Made by a program: the position numbers and the translations under genes | Shown here: one piece after another, positions 33,731 to 48,700 of the stretch | How positions within the stretch are numbered: the first letter of the stretch is position 1 | How the letters are laid out: every line of letters begins with the position of its first letter | Notes under the pieces: generated by a model | The model's database searches: none | The model's input: the letters and a program-made list of their open reading frames with translations, nothing else | What the model was told of the DNA's origin: nothing | Assembly (NCBI RefSeq): GCF_037042905.1 | Contig: NC_087261.1 | Location: forward strand, 14,830,217 to 14,894,216 | DNA from: Lytechinus pictus | Taxonomy: Eukaryota; Echinodermata; Echinoidea; Temnopleuroida; Toxopneustidae | Length of the DNA: 64,000 nt | Reading direction: 5' to 3'

Positions 33731-36700
33731 TGAATCTAATCCTCATATTATACACAGTAGTCCACTATGTTATGTACTTGCTTGTGAAGGCACTGTTCTA
33801 CTCATCGAAGTGACATCAAACCATTGAAAATTAAGGAATATATATATTTTGCGTAGGCCTACAATAATACCCATATTCAATTCGTTTGGATAGATTAATT
33901 GTAGCTCATCATTTAGAAGGGCATTCCTATCGTAATTTATTAACATGTATGTCAAATATAGTTTCATCAATTAGCGCAATCAATAATGTATGTTGGAGCA
34001 CGAAATTATGCACTGCGTGTCCGAATCAATATCGCCTTAAATAAAACATGATTTTCACTGGGTATACATACTGGGTATATGCCTTGCAAAATGAACTGTG
34101 TACAGGCTATAATGTTCCGTATGATTAATTAAAGTATTATCTGCCCACGTTATATCTGTAATACCAAACCAGGGGGTAGTGGCTTGAAAACTATTTATTT
34201 ATTTATTTATTTATTCATGCATGTTCACAATGTACAATGTAAAAGAATACACAGATAATATATAAATATATATATGAAACACAAGTAAATAATCATGATA
34301 ATGAACATACAAAGGTGTTACAACATAAGCTAAAAGCTTGATTGGTTGAAGCACCTTTAAACTGGTTTTGCATCCAAGAAAACAAAATAAAAATGTAAGA
34401 ATAAGGAAGAGAGGAAAGAAAGAGAAGAATATAAAAGTGATAGACTGCCAAGATATAACAATTAAGTTTCAAATTGTTATGAATATATGGTATAGTAATT
34501 CAACAAAGTTAAATTCTTAATCTTCAGTTGCGAATAGAAGAAAGAAAACAAAATACATGTATTCATGTACGTTACTAGCACTTTACTGTAATTTTGAAAG
34601 GAGATTGTGCTGTACAGCCAATTTAAAAGAATGTGAGGTTTTCAAATTTCAAATATTATGTGGAAGAGAATTCCAAACATCTGAACCATGGTGTCTGATT
34701 GATTTATGAGCTAATGCGGTGCGGGGATTAACCAAATTGATTTAATTCTGGTCAATTTTGTCTTGATAAGCATAAAGGGAACAAAGTTCAAGTCTTGATG
34801 GTGTGGGAGGTAGATTTACTGCAGAATCTTTCTACTAACATATCCTTATAAGGTGTACTTGTTGATTAACTTAGGAGTAGGGACTATAATGAGTTTATAG
34901 AAGGCATAAATTATAGTGATCTTCAACGCACCTTGGTTCTGCACAGTAAAAATGCTGTTTATAAATTCAATGCAAAGCTGTTACCCCATGATTCGGGGCC
35001 GCGGAACCGGGGGGGGGGGGGGCTTCAGCGCCCCCCCCCCCCACCCCCACTTTTTACCAAAACCGTGTACAAAAATGTAAACATGACCATTATGATTGTG
35101 ATTTTTAGCATGGTCAGTCCCCCCACTTTTGGCTCAGCCCCCCCCCCCCCCACTTTGTTCCGCGGCCCCTGTGATTATGTTCCTTAGAGTAATTATTATA
35201 GTATTTTGCAGTCTTGATGTATCCATGAGAAGCCTCTGGTTTAAGAGGTTTGGTCCCTGCTTATATTTTACCACAGTATGTACCATAGTGTGCTCACAGT
35301 TTATCCACAGTACGAAACATGGGTTAAAATCTTTTTCACACTGTCAAATTTGAGCATTTCAGCAGTGTCGATTACCCATATTCACATAGTCCACTATGTG
35401 AACGCGGTGTGTGGCACTGTGTCCTACCCAGCAAGATGGCCTCATATACCACTGAATACCAATAAATAGAAATAAGTTATTACCCATGCCCATTCTGTAT
35501 GGATAGATTGTAGCTTATCATTTTTAAGGGAACTCCTATTATAATATCAACATGCATGTCAGTTGTATATCATCAATTAGCGCAATCAATAATGTATATT
35601 TGGAACACGAATTTATTTATGCACAAATTTACTTATGCACCGCATTTCCGAATCAATATCGCCCAAAATAAAACATAATTGTTCAATGGGTATACGTATA
35701 TATATGGTATAGGCATACCTTGCAAAGGGGTCTGCCTATTAGTTACGTTACATGTATAATTTATGTTCAGCATGGTTAATTATATACCCACTTATATCCT
35801 TAATACCAAACGGGGGATTTCGGTTTGGAAACCACCTTTCTATTTGCTTGAAATCCTGTCGATTTTGTCCAAAGTCCAAGTCTTGATGGTGTGGGAGGCA
35901 GATTTACTGAAGAATCTTCCTCTTAACCCTAACTAGGCCGGGCTTTTTTGGCTGTTCTGTGGCTGGGGGGGGGGGGGGGGTTGATTCAACCCCCCCCCCT
36001 GAGATCTCGGCCGCCGATCACACGAGCGCCGCAAAATTTTGCACGCTGGTAGTGTGCGATGTAATCTATAAGGCTGTATGGTAAAATTATCCAAAATAAT
36101 GAGATTTTATTTTATATGAATTAATTATGCTAATTTATGCATAAATTATACTTTTTGCTCTAATTCACTAAATAAAGCTCCTAGAATGCTAATTTTTGGT
36201 AAAAATATTCTTTGTAGCATTCTTAACAATCGCACTTGAAAAAAACTTCGGTTTGGAAATCAATTTCTTATGTATTTTATTGTTTTATGAATTTCTTATG
36301 TATTGCTTTGTTTTTCAACCTTTTGTTTTTCTTTGTTTTTTTCACCAGATTTATTGCACAACCTTTTTGAAGCATAATAATGCTCAAATCAATTGATTTC
36401 AGCTGTTGAAAGTAAAAATAATCATATCTTTATGAATAAAATGAGAAAACTCAATTTGCATTGACTTTGTAAACAAAATCACGTTTTGGAACAATTTTTG
36501 GTCTGACATGCACTTACGAAATTTCGGAACCGCGTACCCGGGCGTCGTAAATTTGGTCTCAAAAAATGCGCGAGACTTAAAAGTATAAACTCTGCGAGTG
36601 GCGCGGTCAAAAAATTTCGCGCGGCGGAATGATCGCAGAAAATGTTGAGGGGGGGTTGATTCAACCCCCCCCCCGGCCATTTTAGGGTTAACATACCCTT

Positions 36701-39700
36701 ATATATATAACTACTTAGGAGTATGAGTTTACAGCAGGCATTGATTATCGTGGTCATCACGTGATCGATAAATTACTGGTCATCGCATTTTGCTTCTATG
36801 TTCATGCGATAAACTTTACGAATGCATGGTCCTGGGAAGCGGGGTTGCTGTGGTTTTTTTGCTTGTCAATTTTGTTTTACCTCACCAAAATCCCCATCAT
36901 CTGAAAATATTTTTTTTCTTCTGAACAAACCCCCAGCACCCCCTATTTTTAAATCATTCCAAGGCCCTGTAAGAATATGAGGAAAATTGTGGTTGAATGT
37001 GATCTCAAAGCTAGGCTTAACATCAAGTATGTATTTCTTGGCAGTGTGTTAGGCAGTCATGGCAGTGATCCATTTCCCTCTGAAAATTATTTAAATAAAA
37101 CAACAATATAATGCACCTAAGATCATGAAAATGACTCTTACGAGATTACACATCCTCTTCAAGAATTATTTTATCGGATGTCACTAAAAATAGCTGGCCA
37201 GTTTGATAGTATTGCCTGTGAGCTGCCAATGCTTTGGCCGTATTATTTGATACGTATTATGAATTCATTATTATTTTAAGACTTTTGAAAAATACAATTT
37301 ATTACTTATTGGGTTTAAAAGACTCATTCTTCTTACTGTATGTTTGATTCAATTTCTCTTTTTTTTTCAAATACCTTTTTAACATTCGTTTTTTATTCAT
37401 TTTTCTTCCTAGCCTACCGTGACAGAATTCGAGGGATTCGACAAGGACGAGGATGTTCAAGTTCTTAGGAAAGCAATGAAAGGACTTGGTATGGATTATC
37501 ATTGATTTAAGCTTTAAGATATTTAAGAGGGGCGGCTTTAAATCTTTGGCGAATAGATGGGGGTTGGTTTTGACCCCCTAAAAGAGTTCCACGACTAGGA
37601 GAAAAAGAAAGAAAAATTGTGAAATCATACTATTTCTGCCTAAATCTACTATAATCGCTTAATTAGGTTTTCATGTTTAGCAAGTCAAAATTTGCGCTCG
37701 CTCGCGACTATTCATAAATTATACACTGTCATTTTTTTTTATGCACCTGCAACAGTCAGGTGTAAATCATCGTTTTAAATGAATCTATTTTTATCATTTA
37801 AATTCTTTGCAAAATAGGAGCGAAACTTTCAAAGACATTTATTATTTTGCAGCTGATTTTGATGAAATTTCCGCTACATATTCACATCAAATTGGCATGA
37901 TTGGGATAGACTTGGCCTTGATATTCAAACACATTAAAACTTATACGGATTTGGCTCTTCTTTGCAAAAAAAGCCCACAAAGGCATCAACTTTGTGCCTG
38001 GTCGTTGACAGCAGTTTCACTCGAAAGTGCGACCTCGTTAAGCCGCATGACTCAGGCAACGCTCTTGAAATCTTCCCAAAGTCAAACTTTTGGGATCTAA
38101 AGAGGTTAACAAGATTACGTGATATTTCGAATCCAAATTCACCGATGACAGCCGGAGTGTCGAAACGATACCGGTCTTATTAGTATGCGTCATATATAAT
38201 TTCAAACCCAATACTTGGCCTCTACATGTATAACGAATATATGTTAATTATCAATGTGGAGCGTTGTAGCCCAGTGGATTAGTCTTCTGACTTTGAAACA
38301 GAGGGTCGTGGGTTCGAATCTCAGCCATGGCGTAATTTCCTTCAGCAAGAAATCTATCCACACTGTGCTGCACTCAACCCAGGTGAGGTGAATGGGTACC
38401 CGGCAGGATTAATTCCTCGAATGCACTGAGCGCTGAAAGGCAGCTCGAGCCAAAGCCGGGGTAATAATAATAATAAACAATGCGCCTCGGAATAGATTAT
38501 TTCTAGATAGATAGTGCTATACAAATGCCTATTATTATTATTATTAATATAAGTCACATTGTATATAGGTATCCAGTCACCGGTTTGAACATCTTTTATT
38601 TATGAATTACAAAACTTTGTAAAAAAAAAACTAATACGACTACTTTTCATATCATTAAAAATATTATGATCGTCGACGTCTAAATGTGCGCAGTGGCCTC
38701 AACATCCCCTTTTGTTATTATACTCCATATTTGCGCTATTCTTATTATGATTATTCATTCCTATGTGTAGGGAAACAATAACATAGATGCCGTCAAAGAT
38801 GATCCTCCAATATAATTTTTTTTTGCTTCGATATAAATCTTGGCTGCATCATTCACACCTTGTATAAATCTTTTTGATTTGTAGAACGTGGATGATTCAC
38901 GGCCCTCACATCCTAAAGTATACATGAATCACAGATTTAATCTTACAGACAAATCTCGGTCGTGTGCAACCTTTTGACTTGAGTCATAGTGCCAACTACA
39001 GGTTTATTTCTAATTCGTCCAATTGCCAACGTGTCTGCTATCATTTGGTCTACCATCAGTTCGTCCACCATCCACAAGGTCTAATTGCCAATTCGTCTAC
39101 TCACTCATTTCGTCTAATAACCTTTTGGCCCAATATCCATTTAGTCCACTATCATTTTTGATCTAATTGGACTAAGTGTTAATTGTGCAAAATGAATAAA
39201 AATGAAACGAAAATTAGACAAACTGGAAATGAGACGAAATGGTCATAGACGAAATGGTGATGAGACGAAGTGATGATTGAACCAAATGGTTGGTAGACGA
39301 AATGTTGATGGACGGAATTGCATTAGACTAAATGAAGGCAGACCATGTGGTGAGTGGACGAGTTGACAGTGGACGAATCGGCAGTTTACCCAACAACATG
39401 GCAAAATCATGGGTTTATACCCACTTGGTCTACTAGCAGTTGGTCTACGTATCCGATAGTCCAATCTAACATGACATAAACTAATTTGGTCTACTATCAA
39501 TCTGGTCTAGTTATCATTTTCTTTCACACTACACTTTGCAACTTCCCACAAAATTGTCATTTAGTCTATTCCCACCTTGACTTCTATTATGTTTTCGTTT
39601 CATAAATGGTTCATCTATAAGATATATAGACTATGTGTTGTTAGACCAAGTAGATATTAGACAAATCGGGTAGAACCTATTAGACATTAGACATCACACG

Positions 39701-42700
39701 CCTAAAAGCAGGGGCGGAAATCTCTCCCAAAAGGTAGGGGGGACAAGGGGCTGGAAAATTTGACAAGCAAAAAGAAAGAAAGAAGAAAGAAAAAAAAAGG
39801 TTATCTCCCCAAATTTAATGTCATTTCGACGAAAATAAATTTGACAAGCAAAAAAAAAAGGGTTATCGTCCAAAAAGTAAGGTCATCTCGTCCTAAAGTA
39901 CATGTTTTATTTCGATTTTGAATGATGTATTACTTACCATCATAAAAGACCAAAAATAGTAGGGGGGACATTTGATATTGTGTCCCCCCTACTATTTGAG
40001 TAGGGGGGACACGTCCCCCTGTCCCCCCTGGGATATCCGCCCATGCCTATAAAAGGATAATTATCTATTGCCCCGCGCCTCTGGAACTCCCTCCCGACTT
40101 CATTCCGTGAAATTGGCAACATTGAACTTTTCAAATCGTCTTTCAATGACAATTAGACCAAATGGTTAGTATAGACGAACTGGTTGTAGAGGAACTGTGG
40201 AATGAGACCAAACGGAAAATAGACAAAACGGACAGACAGCAACAGTCATGACGGTGAAGAGCTGGAATCGGAGGGAGATATAATACAATTTTCCTGTTCC
40301 CTTTATTTGCGGAGATTTCTATTTCCATTTCAATTCATTCAACTACATTTAAAAAATTGTAAAGGATATAACAGGTAACAAACTTGTTAGGGAACCTGTC
40401 AAGTCAAGGCTTGTGACAGGGGCCAAAATGTAACTAACATAATAAACGATATGTTAATGAATTACAAAATACAGCATATTATTTATTATTCAAATGGGTC
40501 AAAAATCGAAACGAGTAATTTGATGTGTTTTTTCGCAAATAGCATGTAGTTGTTATGATTTTAGGCGTCAAAGAGTGTCGGTAAAGGATCACGTATAAAA
40601 AAATATAGATAAATAGATATAGGTCTAATATAAGAATCTCCAAACGCTGGATTCCAAGCTATGGATTTGGGTAGTAAATTTAACGAGAGAAACATCGTTT
40701 TCGGGTATAGTTTGTTTACTTTGTTCTGGTCATGAAGTACGTGTAACCTGTTGAGTACGTGTTTACTTTTCTTTAATATTAACCTTACTCAAAGACTGCG
40801 AACAAACTTTCGAGTACTTGAGCAAACGAAACAACGATCGAAGTATTTGATCTTGCTCGGGATTATAACAGTCACACTTGTGAAACCGACTCCAGTCCTA
40901 TCAAATCTATTACGTTATTATCAATGACATATCGATCGGTTTGGAGTAGGTTTCGTTGGTGTGAGTGTAGCCTCGATGAACATGAAACTATATACACGCC
41001 CACATGAGTAGGAATGTATGCCGTACTTTACCTCGGTCACATTTGCTCTACGGCGGCCATTCGGCGAGTCGAAAACAACCGTTTTATTAACTTTTATTCA
41101 AACCGTATAGCTATTACAAAAAAAATGTTAAAACGGCTGTTTTCGACTCGCCAGACGGCCGCCGTGAAGCAAACTGGCAAATGTGACCGAGGTATAAGAT
41201 TCTAATTCATATAGGGTCATATAGGCTTGATTTGGTATTAGAATCAAATGAAACAAATAAATATAGAGTAAACAAACGAATCGTTTTTACAACATCAGAG
41301 GAATAAATAAGTTATATATAGTCATTGTCGAGGTGGGTAAATTGCAACTTGGTACACACCCGCTCTATCTACAAACACGAACATATTAATGATGTGATAA
41401 AATGTCATAAAGGAAATACATGTAGTAAGTGTGTGACGCCATCGTCTCCCTTGTTTCATAAAAGATTTGTGAAATTAAGCCAATTTAAAAAAAATCTTAA
41501 CTTTCTTGTTTTACAACGTATTTAGTTGGGATTTCAGTGTTAAATTTCCCTATGTCATTTATGTTTGAAAATCAAACTTTCATTAAAAATTACAGTTGGA
41601 ATTACAAAACAAATCTTGCCTTTTGTCAATTAGTTTGCTCACGATGTATTTCATCTTTTTTCAGGTACGGACGAGCAAGCCATCTTGGATATTTTGTGTT
41701 ATAGAACCAATGACCAGAGACAGGAGCTAGCTAACCACTACAAGGCATCCTATGGAAGGGTAAGATCAATTCTCAAAAATTGTTTAAAATCATTATTTCC
41801 ATCAGCAATGCACGATCTTTCAATTTAGGTGCTTACTACAAGCCGAAAATAATTAAACATGCAGTGTAAAAACCGGTGTTAAAACTGACACCAGTTGGTG
41901 TTAATAGATGACCACACCCTGAGGTGTTAATATTACACCTTAGAGATTGAACATTACACCAAAGCGTTTAAATGTAACAACCAAATGTGTTCCAATAACA
42001 CTTATAGGTGTTAACCTAACACTGTCAATTTAACACCGGTGTAAAACAACTGATGTGGTCCTCTGTGTACACCGGTTAACACTACAGTTTTTGCAGTGTG
42101 TAGTGAGCTTGGTAAAAAATCTTTTTTAGTGGAATCATCTGTTACTACGTGATCAGTCAACCTCTTTAGTATGTAGAAAACTCAGCATAATGGGTGATTA
42201 TCACAACCTTATCAGCTTCCTTCCCATCGTATCATTCATCATCCAGGACCTGATCGACGATCTCAAGAGCGAGCTCAAAGGAGACTTTGAGGACATCATC
42301 GTCGGTATCATGACGCCCCTTCCTATCTTCGATGCTACCTGCCTCAAGAATGCAATGTCGGTAAGAACCTCTAGCAATCACCTGGGCCTCGTCTTGCAGA
42401 GTGTAGCGATTGATCCAATCAACCACAACTATGGAAAGCAAGAAACCCCGACGTCTAAAATGCTCATATCCATTCAAACTGTTTTCGAGATATGATGTAT
42501 ATTCACAGAAGCGGATCTAGAGGGGGGGTTGGGGGGGTTGCAACCCCCCCAAAAAAAAAAAATCCGGGGACCATTTTTTTTAATTTTATCTTTTTTTTTA
42601 AACTTGTAATTTTATTTTATTCTATTTCTATGTATTTATTTCATTTATTATTATTATTATTTTTTTTTTTTTTTGGGGGGGGGGGAGGGGGGGGGGGTTG

Positions 42701-45700
42701 GGCGAACAAATAATAAAAGTATTAGGCTAACAGTGCTTATTCCAAGGTCCCCAATTCTTTGTATCTGTGTTGTTAACTGGCCTATACATTGCAGGAAAAT
42801 GCAACTTAATTTTACAAATTTTCATGGGGGTTAATTTGGCAACGACCTCTATACCAAAAAGAGTGGTGTTTTAGATGCAAGAAAACGCCATTTTCACACA
42901 CAGATTTTCAAAAATTTTCCCTACTGTGGGAGGGGGGACACCCCCCCTCCCACACCCTCCCCCCTCGCTCGCTCCGCTCGCTTGGACTCGGTCGCTACGC
43001 TCCCTCGCATACCACCCCAACCCCCCCTTTATAAAAAGCTGGATCCGCCCCTGATTCATACATTCATCATTGTCTTGACAGTGCAGTGTGCTCCTCTTTG
43101 TTTACAAAAGGATTGTACAAATTTTCTTGAATGGCAAATTATGACATTGATGGATTTCCATAGTTGCGGTTGATCGTATCAATTATAACTCTTTGTAAGA
43201 CATGTAAGCCGTGACTGGCCAGTATATTAATAAAATATACCATTGATTAATCAACAATTTAACTGTAAGAACAAACTAAGTACAGAAAGTTAAAATCACT
43301 ATATAAATATTAGGGGTATGTCTTTACTTTGCGCCCACCATGTCAGAAAGAATCTAAAACAGTAACATGTTTCATAAAATCATAATCAATTGTCCAATCG
43401 AATTAATTGAATGTGATTATAGAGAAAACCATGTATACACGTGTATTATCATCCGTTGTAAATATTGAGCGTGCCTCTTTTATATATGTGACCCTCACAT
43501 GAGGCATTGTGATACTGGTCCAACAAGATGGTAATTCCTATATCAAAGTAGTTTCAGTTTTAAAAAAAGAGAGAGTCAGAGAGAATTACAAAATACAAGA
43601 AGTTAACATTGTTATTAGTATGATTATTTTAACAACTTGTTACAACTTTATTATCGTTATCATTGATATTAAGATCATAATTTTCATCATCATCATCATC
43701 ATCATCATCCTCATCACTATTATCATTTCATTATCATCACCATTACTATTTTTGTTGTTATCATAATCATTATTATATCAAGTATGACTTTGTTAACATG
43801 AATAATGATATTTTAGAAATCATATTATTAATATTGCTGTCATAATTAACTCCGATTTAACTTCAGCGTTCCCCATGCTCTCTGTCATTTCTCCTTCATC
43901 TCTAGGGAGCAGGTACTGACGAGAAGGTTCTTCTTGAAATATTGTGTGCTCGATCAAACGCCGTGAGTCATTTCATGAATTGTCACTTATTTATTTTGTT
44001 TTTTAAATGTTTGGTTTTTTTTTTCTTCACTTAGCTATGCATGAGTGCTTCTTGTCCTACCCACATATATAATTCTTCCACATTCATATTATTGTTCAGT
44101 ATAATTCTTCAGTGTGCATCTATTCTAAAAAATACCTGAAATAACTGTAAGTACCAAAGGTGCAATCGGGAAATAGTTAAGGACAAGTTTACCCCAATAA
44201 GTAGTTGATTTGAATAAAAAGAGAAAAATTCAACAAGCATAACACTGAAAATTTCTTCAAAAATAGATGTAAAATAAGAAAATTATGACATTTCAAAGTT
44301 TTGCTTAATTTCACAAAACGGTTAATATGCACATCCTGGTCGGTATGCAAATGAGGAGACTGATGGCATCATCCACTCACTATTTCTTTTGTATTTTATT
44401 ATATGAAATATTAATATTCTAATTTTCTCATCATTGTCAAGTGAAACAACGATTAATTCCTCCCTAAACATGTGGAATTACCATTACCATTGTTCAATAC
44501 TATATGGTTCAGTCAAGTTGGTCTTTATTATCAAATCTGTAAAAAGGGAAATGTTTTATAATTCAAACAATAAAAAAAAAAGAAATAGTCAGTGAGGGAC
44601 ATCATCGACTGTCTCATTCGAATGTCACTGAGTTGTGCATATCACTGTTTTGTGAAAAATAAACAAAACTTTAAAATGTCATAACTTTCTTATCATACAT
44701 CCGATTTTGATGAAATTTTCAGTGTTGTACTAATTTGATTTTTCTCTGTTTATTAAAATCTACATTCTTCTGGCCAGGGTGGACTTGACCTTTAATGATT
44801 TTAGATTACATTAGAAGACGATATTTGTTTCGAAAATTTAGTACGTTTCCTTATTTTCTTCTTGGGCCCTCCAAAAATTGGGTTCTATTCAGTTATAATA
44901 TTACCTTTACGGATGTCATTGTCTGATGGGAGTTTATGATGAAGAAGCTCTGTTATTATGATCTAAATATGAAATTCATACAATGTCAATCTTTTCATTT
45001 TGCTTCCTCCGAATGAAACAGCAAATACAGCTTATCAAGGCGGCTTACGTAAAAGGTGAGAATTCTCAGTAATAAAAATTATGATAAATTTTGAATTTTG
45101 AGAGATTAATTAATGAAACCTAATGTAACCATCATAACCAAAGCTTGACAAAGTAGTTGAGTTATATCTCGGCGCGCCGGCAGAGATTTTTTTTTGGGCC
45201 GGTGGGGATAAGACGATCTTCGGCCATTTATAACCAACATTTCCGTCCCCTTCCCGCTCGCGTTTTTTTTTTAATATTAATGTTCTTGTTTTTGTATTAT
45301 TCTTTAAGGGGAAGGCCGGGGGGGGGGGTCGCGAGCTCTAGAGTTAGTGCTTAACCTCTGAGAAAAAAAAAGTCTTCCAGACCCGCTCACTGGCCATCAT
45401 TGTTTTATCACTTGCGTTGACCTGACAGTCCTGTACTCTTGCGAGTATTCAGCATTCGACAGTTCTATATACTGATTCATAACAGGGATCTATCTACTTG
45501 ATGCTAAATTCTGAAATTGTCGCTTTAATTTCAATTACGCCCTCTCATGTCCATGCGATGAATTATCATTTCAAACTTGGCGCAGATATTATATTCAGAG
45601 AGCCGACCGATGAAAGTCGAATATCTTTGTTTATTTGACGAAACTAAAATAATAGCGCCATCACAATAAAAAAAGAAAAGTCAACAGAGCACAAAAATAT

Positions 45701-48700
45701 TCTTGTATACCTGATCATTGTGATAGACTATAATTATAAAATCTTCGTCATGTGCATTTATCACAATTTTCAATTTTTTGCTTTATTTCTATGGAATAGT
45801 GCTAATTGCTTTTCCTTTTTTTTCAATAATGTAGGGACACATTATCCAAATCACATGTCAGCAATAATTCATTTGAATTTCCTAGTTTTAAGAATGAAAT
45901 TTTATTATAGGAAGTGAATCAGACGCGGAAAGCACGAATTAAATAGATTTTATGTTAAACATGCGAAAACAATCATTTGGGGATTTAAAAGTTAGTATTT
46001 GTGAAGTGGATAAGACCAACATCTTCATAAGACCAACATTTGTGAATTTCCTAACTCTTCCTTATCATTATCATGAACACTAAATGTGAAATTTAGATAA
46101 AGTGCATAATATCCACCGATAAATTGGATATGAATTTGATTTTACGACGAAATATACCACTTTCCCGATTTACAAATTCAGTTTGTGTTCTTAGTTATTC
46201 CAGTATTCTCTTGCTGGAGAGAACACAGAGACTCACAGTGTCTCACAGTGTCATATAGAGTGGAGCACAATTAAATGTTAAGTCGTCTCCCCAGTGTTAT
46301 AATGCTCAGGTTTAACGCAATGATTCACAGTGACGTGCAGGTAATTCTCATCGAGGTCTTTACTGTATGAACAACAATGAAATCATTTCCACACTTTAAA
46401 AAAATGATCACATTTGACATACTGAATCTCACATAGGCGAATAATTGTCCACAGTATAATATGTTCTTAACATGTTAAATTTGAATATTATAGTTGATAA
46501 TCACATCTCCACATCGTCAACTAAGTGAGCACACACTTTGAGCTCACACATTCACCATGTTCACCAAAGACATGACCACAGTTTGAAATCACATTCACAG
46601 TCCTGAATATAAACACTTCATCTGTTGGGATCCCTCACACTGTGGATTTTTTTACGGTGTAGAATCTTTACATTGTTAACTACGTGCACTTAAAAGTTGC
46701 GGATCATATTTGCAGTTTTGGAAGAACACTGTGAACACACTGTGAACACACCGTTTGCATTGCATTCTTCCAGTAGGAAATTCACAGAGTCCTTTTTTGA
46801 GAACACACTTTTAACACAAATGTGAATACACATACACTGCGTGTCACTGTGATATTTCCAGTAGGGGATTAATAAAGTGTCCTTTTTAACACAATGTGCT
46901 GTACACTGTGAACACACTGTAAACATACTGTGAGCATACCATGAGCACACTGTGAATACACTGTAAATACACTGTGGACATACTGTGAACACATTGTGAA
47001 TACAATGTGGACACACTTTTAACACACTGTGATCTTTCAACCAGGGTTATATTTTTTTGTATTGTCCTCCTCAAAGTGACTTATATTTTAATTGTCAGAA
47101 TCGACCTCGATATTCAATATGTTTATTGCACAATAATTTCAGCTGGATATGGCGACGACCTGGAGGGTGACCTCGAGAGCGAGACAAGCGGGGACCTCAA
47201 ACGTCTGCTGGTAGGACTGTGCACGGTAAGTCCATTAAAACAATTAAACAATACCATATAAAAGATCATACTCAGAATACCAGGGGCGTGTTTAACATCA
47301 CAGACAATTGCCATCATTATATCAACGTATCCGCCAATGACACAGTCACATTAACGAAACTGACTCCAAACCGACAGATGATATGCCATTGGAAATAACG
47401 TAAGGGCTTTGATCGGTCTGGAATCGATTTCGTTGGTGTAACTGTAGGTGCCAGGTGCCGTGGCCGAGTGGTCTCAGGCGACTGCCAGACATTTGAGAGT
47501 CCGGGGTTCGATTCCCGGCCACGGCACCTATCCCCGTGGGCATGATGTTTAATTGACGGTGCAGTTTTATCATGGAAATGCTACATGCATTCTTGGAAAC
47601 TAGGTGTGCACTTGTGAAAAAGAAACTAAAACAAATTGTATCGTAGTTATGACGGAATCTTCCCTACATAACATGCATGCAAAAATGGTTGCATTCGTAT
47701 TTCGATTTAAAAAAAAAATTGTTTATTACATTTGACTAAATTGATGCCCATTCGACTTAATCCTCTGTACATTTACAATTTTGAATACTTGCACAAAATA
47801 ATGTTTGTTTACACAAGATATGATTTGAACGCTGTAAGCAACGTTGGATATACAACCACATGACCATTGTGACTTTCTCTGATATAGGATGATTAAGAAG
47901 AAGATTTTTGTGTTCAACGAAAAAAAAACCTGAACAAAATCGGAAAAAGGAAAGGGAATATCCTGGGGGAAAATATAGCAATGTCTCGTTATCCTATAAT
48001 ATTTTCATACCCTAACTTTTTAGAATGCAATTTTCGTCGATAGCAATATGATATAGTTGATAATGTGATATCAATAGAAAAAATACGAAAAGTCAATGCT
48101 ATTCAGAATACGACCGCAGGGTATATCTGCTTGATCGTTTTTTTTTTTGACTGAGAATAACCAAAAATAAAAGTTGAATTTAAATAGAAATACATATACA
48201 ATTAAGCATTGTAAGCTTTAAAACCTTAATTCTTCCATGTCCGCCAGCACTGTGTATTGCATGCCGGATCGATACAAAAATTATCAATATACATTTATCT
48301 ACCCGGGCCCCCTTCTTTCTCTTCCACTCTCTCATCGAACTCTCTCTTTCTCTCTATCTTTCTGTCTACAGGGAGCTCGTGACGAATCAGATGAGATCGA
48401 CGCTGAAAAGGTTGAAGCTGATGCACAAGCTCTGGTAGAGGTATGTTTGTTGCTATGGTTACAACATTACACTGTCGTCAAATAAACATGATCTAGCTCT
48501 AATGAAATGAAGAACGATCCACATCTTTGACCCTCCCAACCCTAGTAAAAATTTGAGCGATTGCAAAGAGTAAAATGACGTTAAGATCGATAGATATGTC
48601 CCATTTATGTTATCTTTAATATTCTATACAATGCAATTATACCACATTTATGGCAAATATACCACACGGCATTATAACACTGTTTGTGTTATTATATTTT

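Noticed and set aside
46690-47074. Cys/Ser-rich QCIHSVFTVCS protein
   Set aside because: Antisense reading of the CACACTGTG and 11-bp array.
47454-47528. Functional tRNA gene
   Set aside because: The acceptor-like ends pair, but no valid anticodon stem-loop can be drawn, and a second copy shares 3' flank, so a SINE is more likely.
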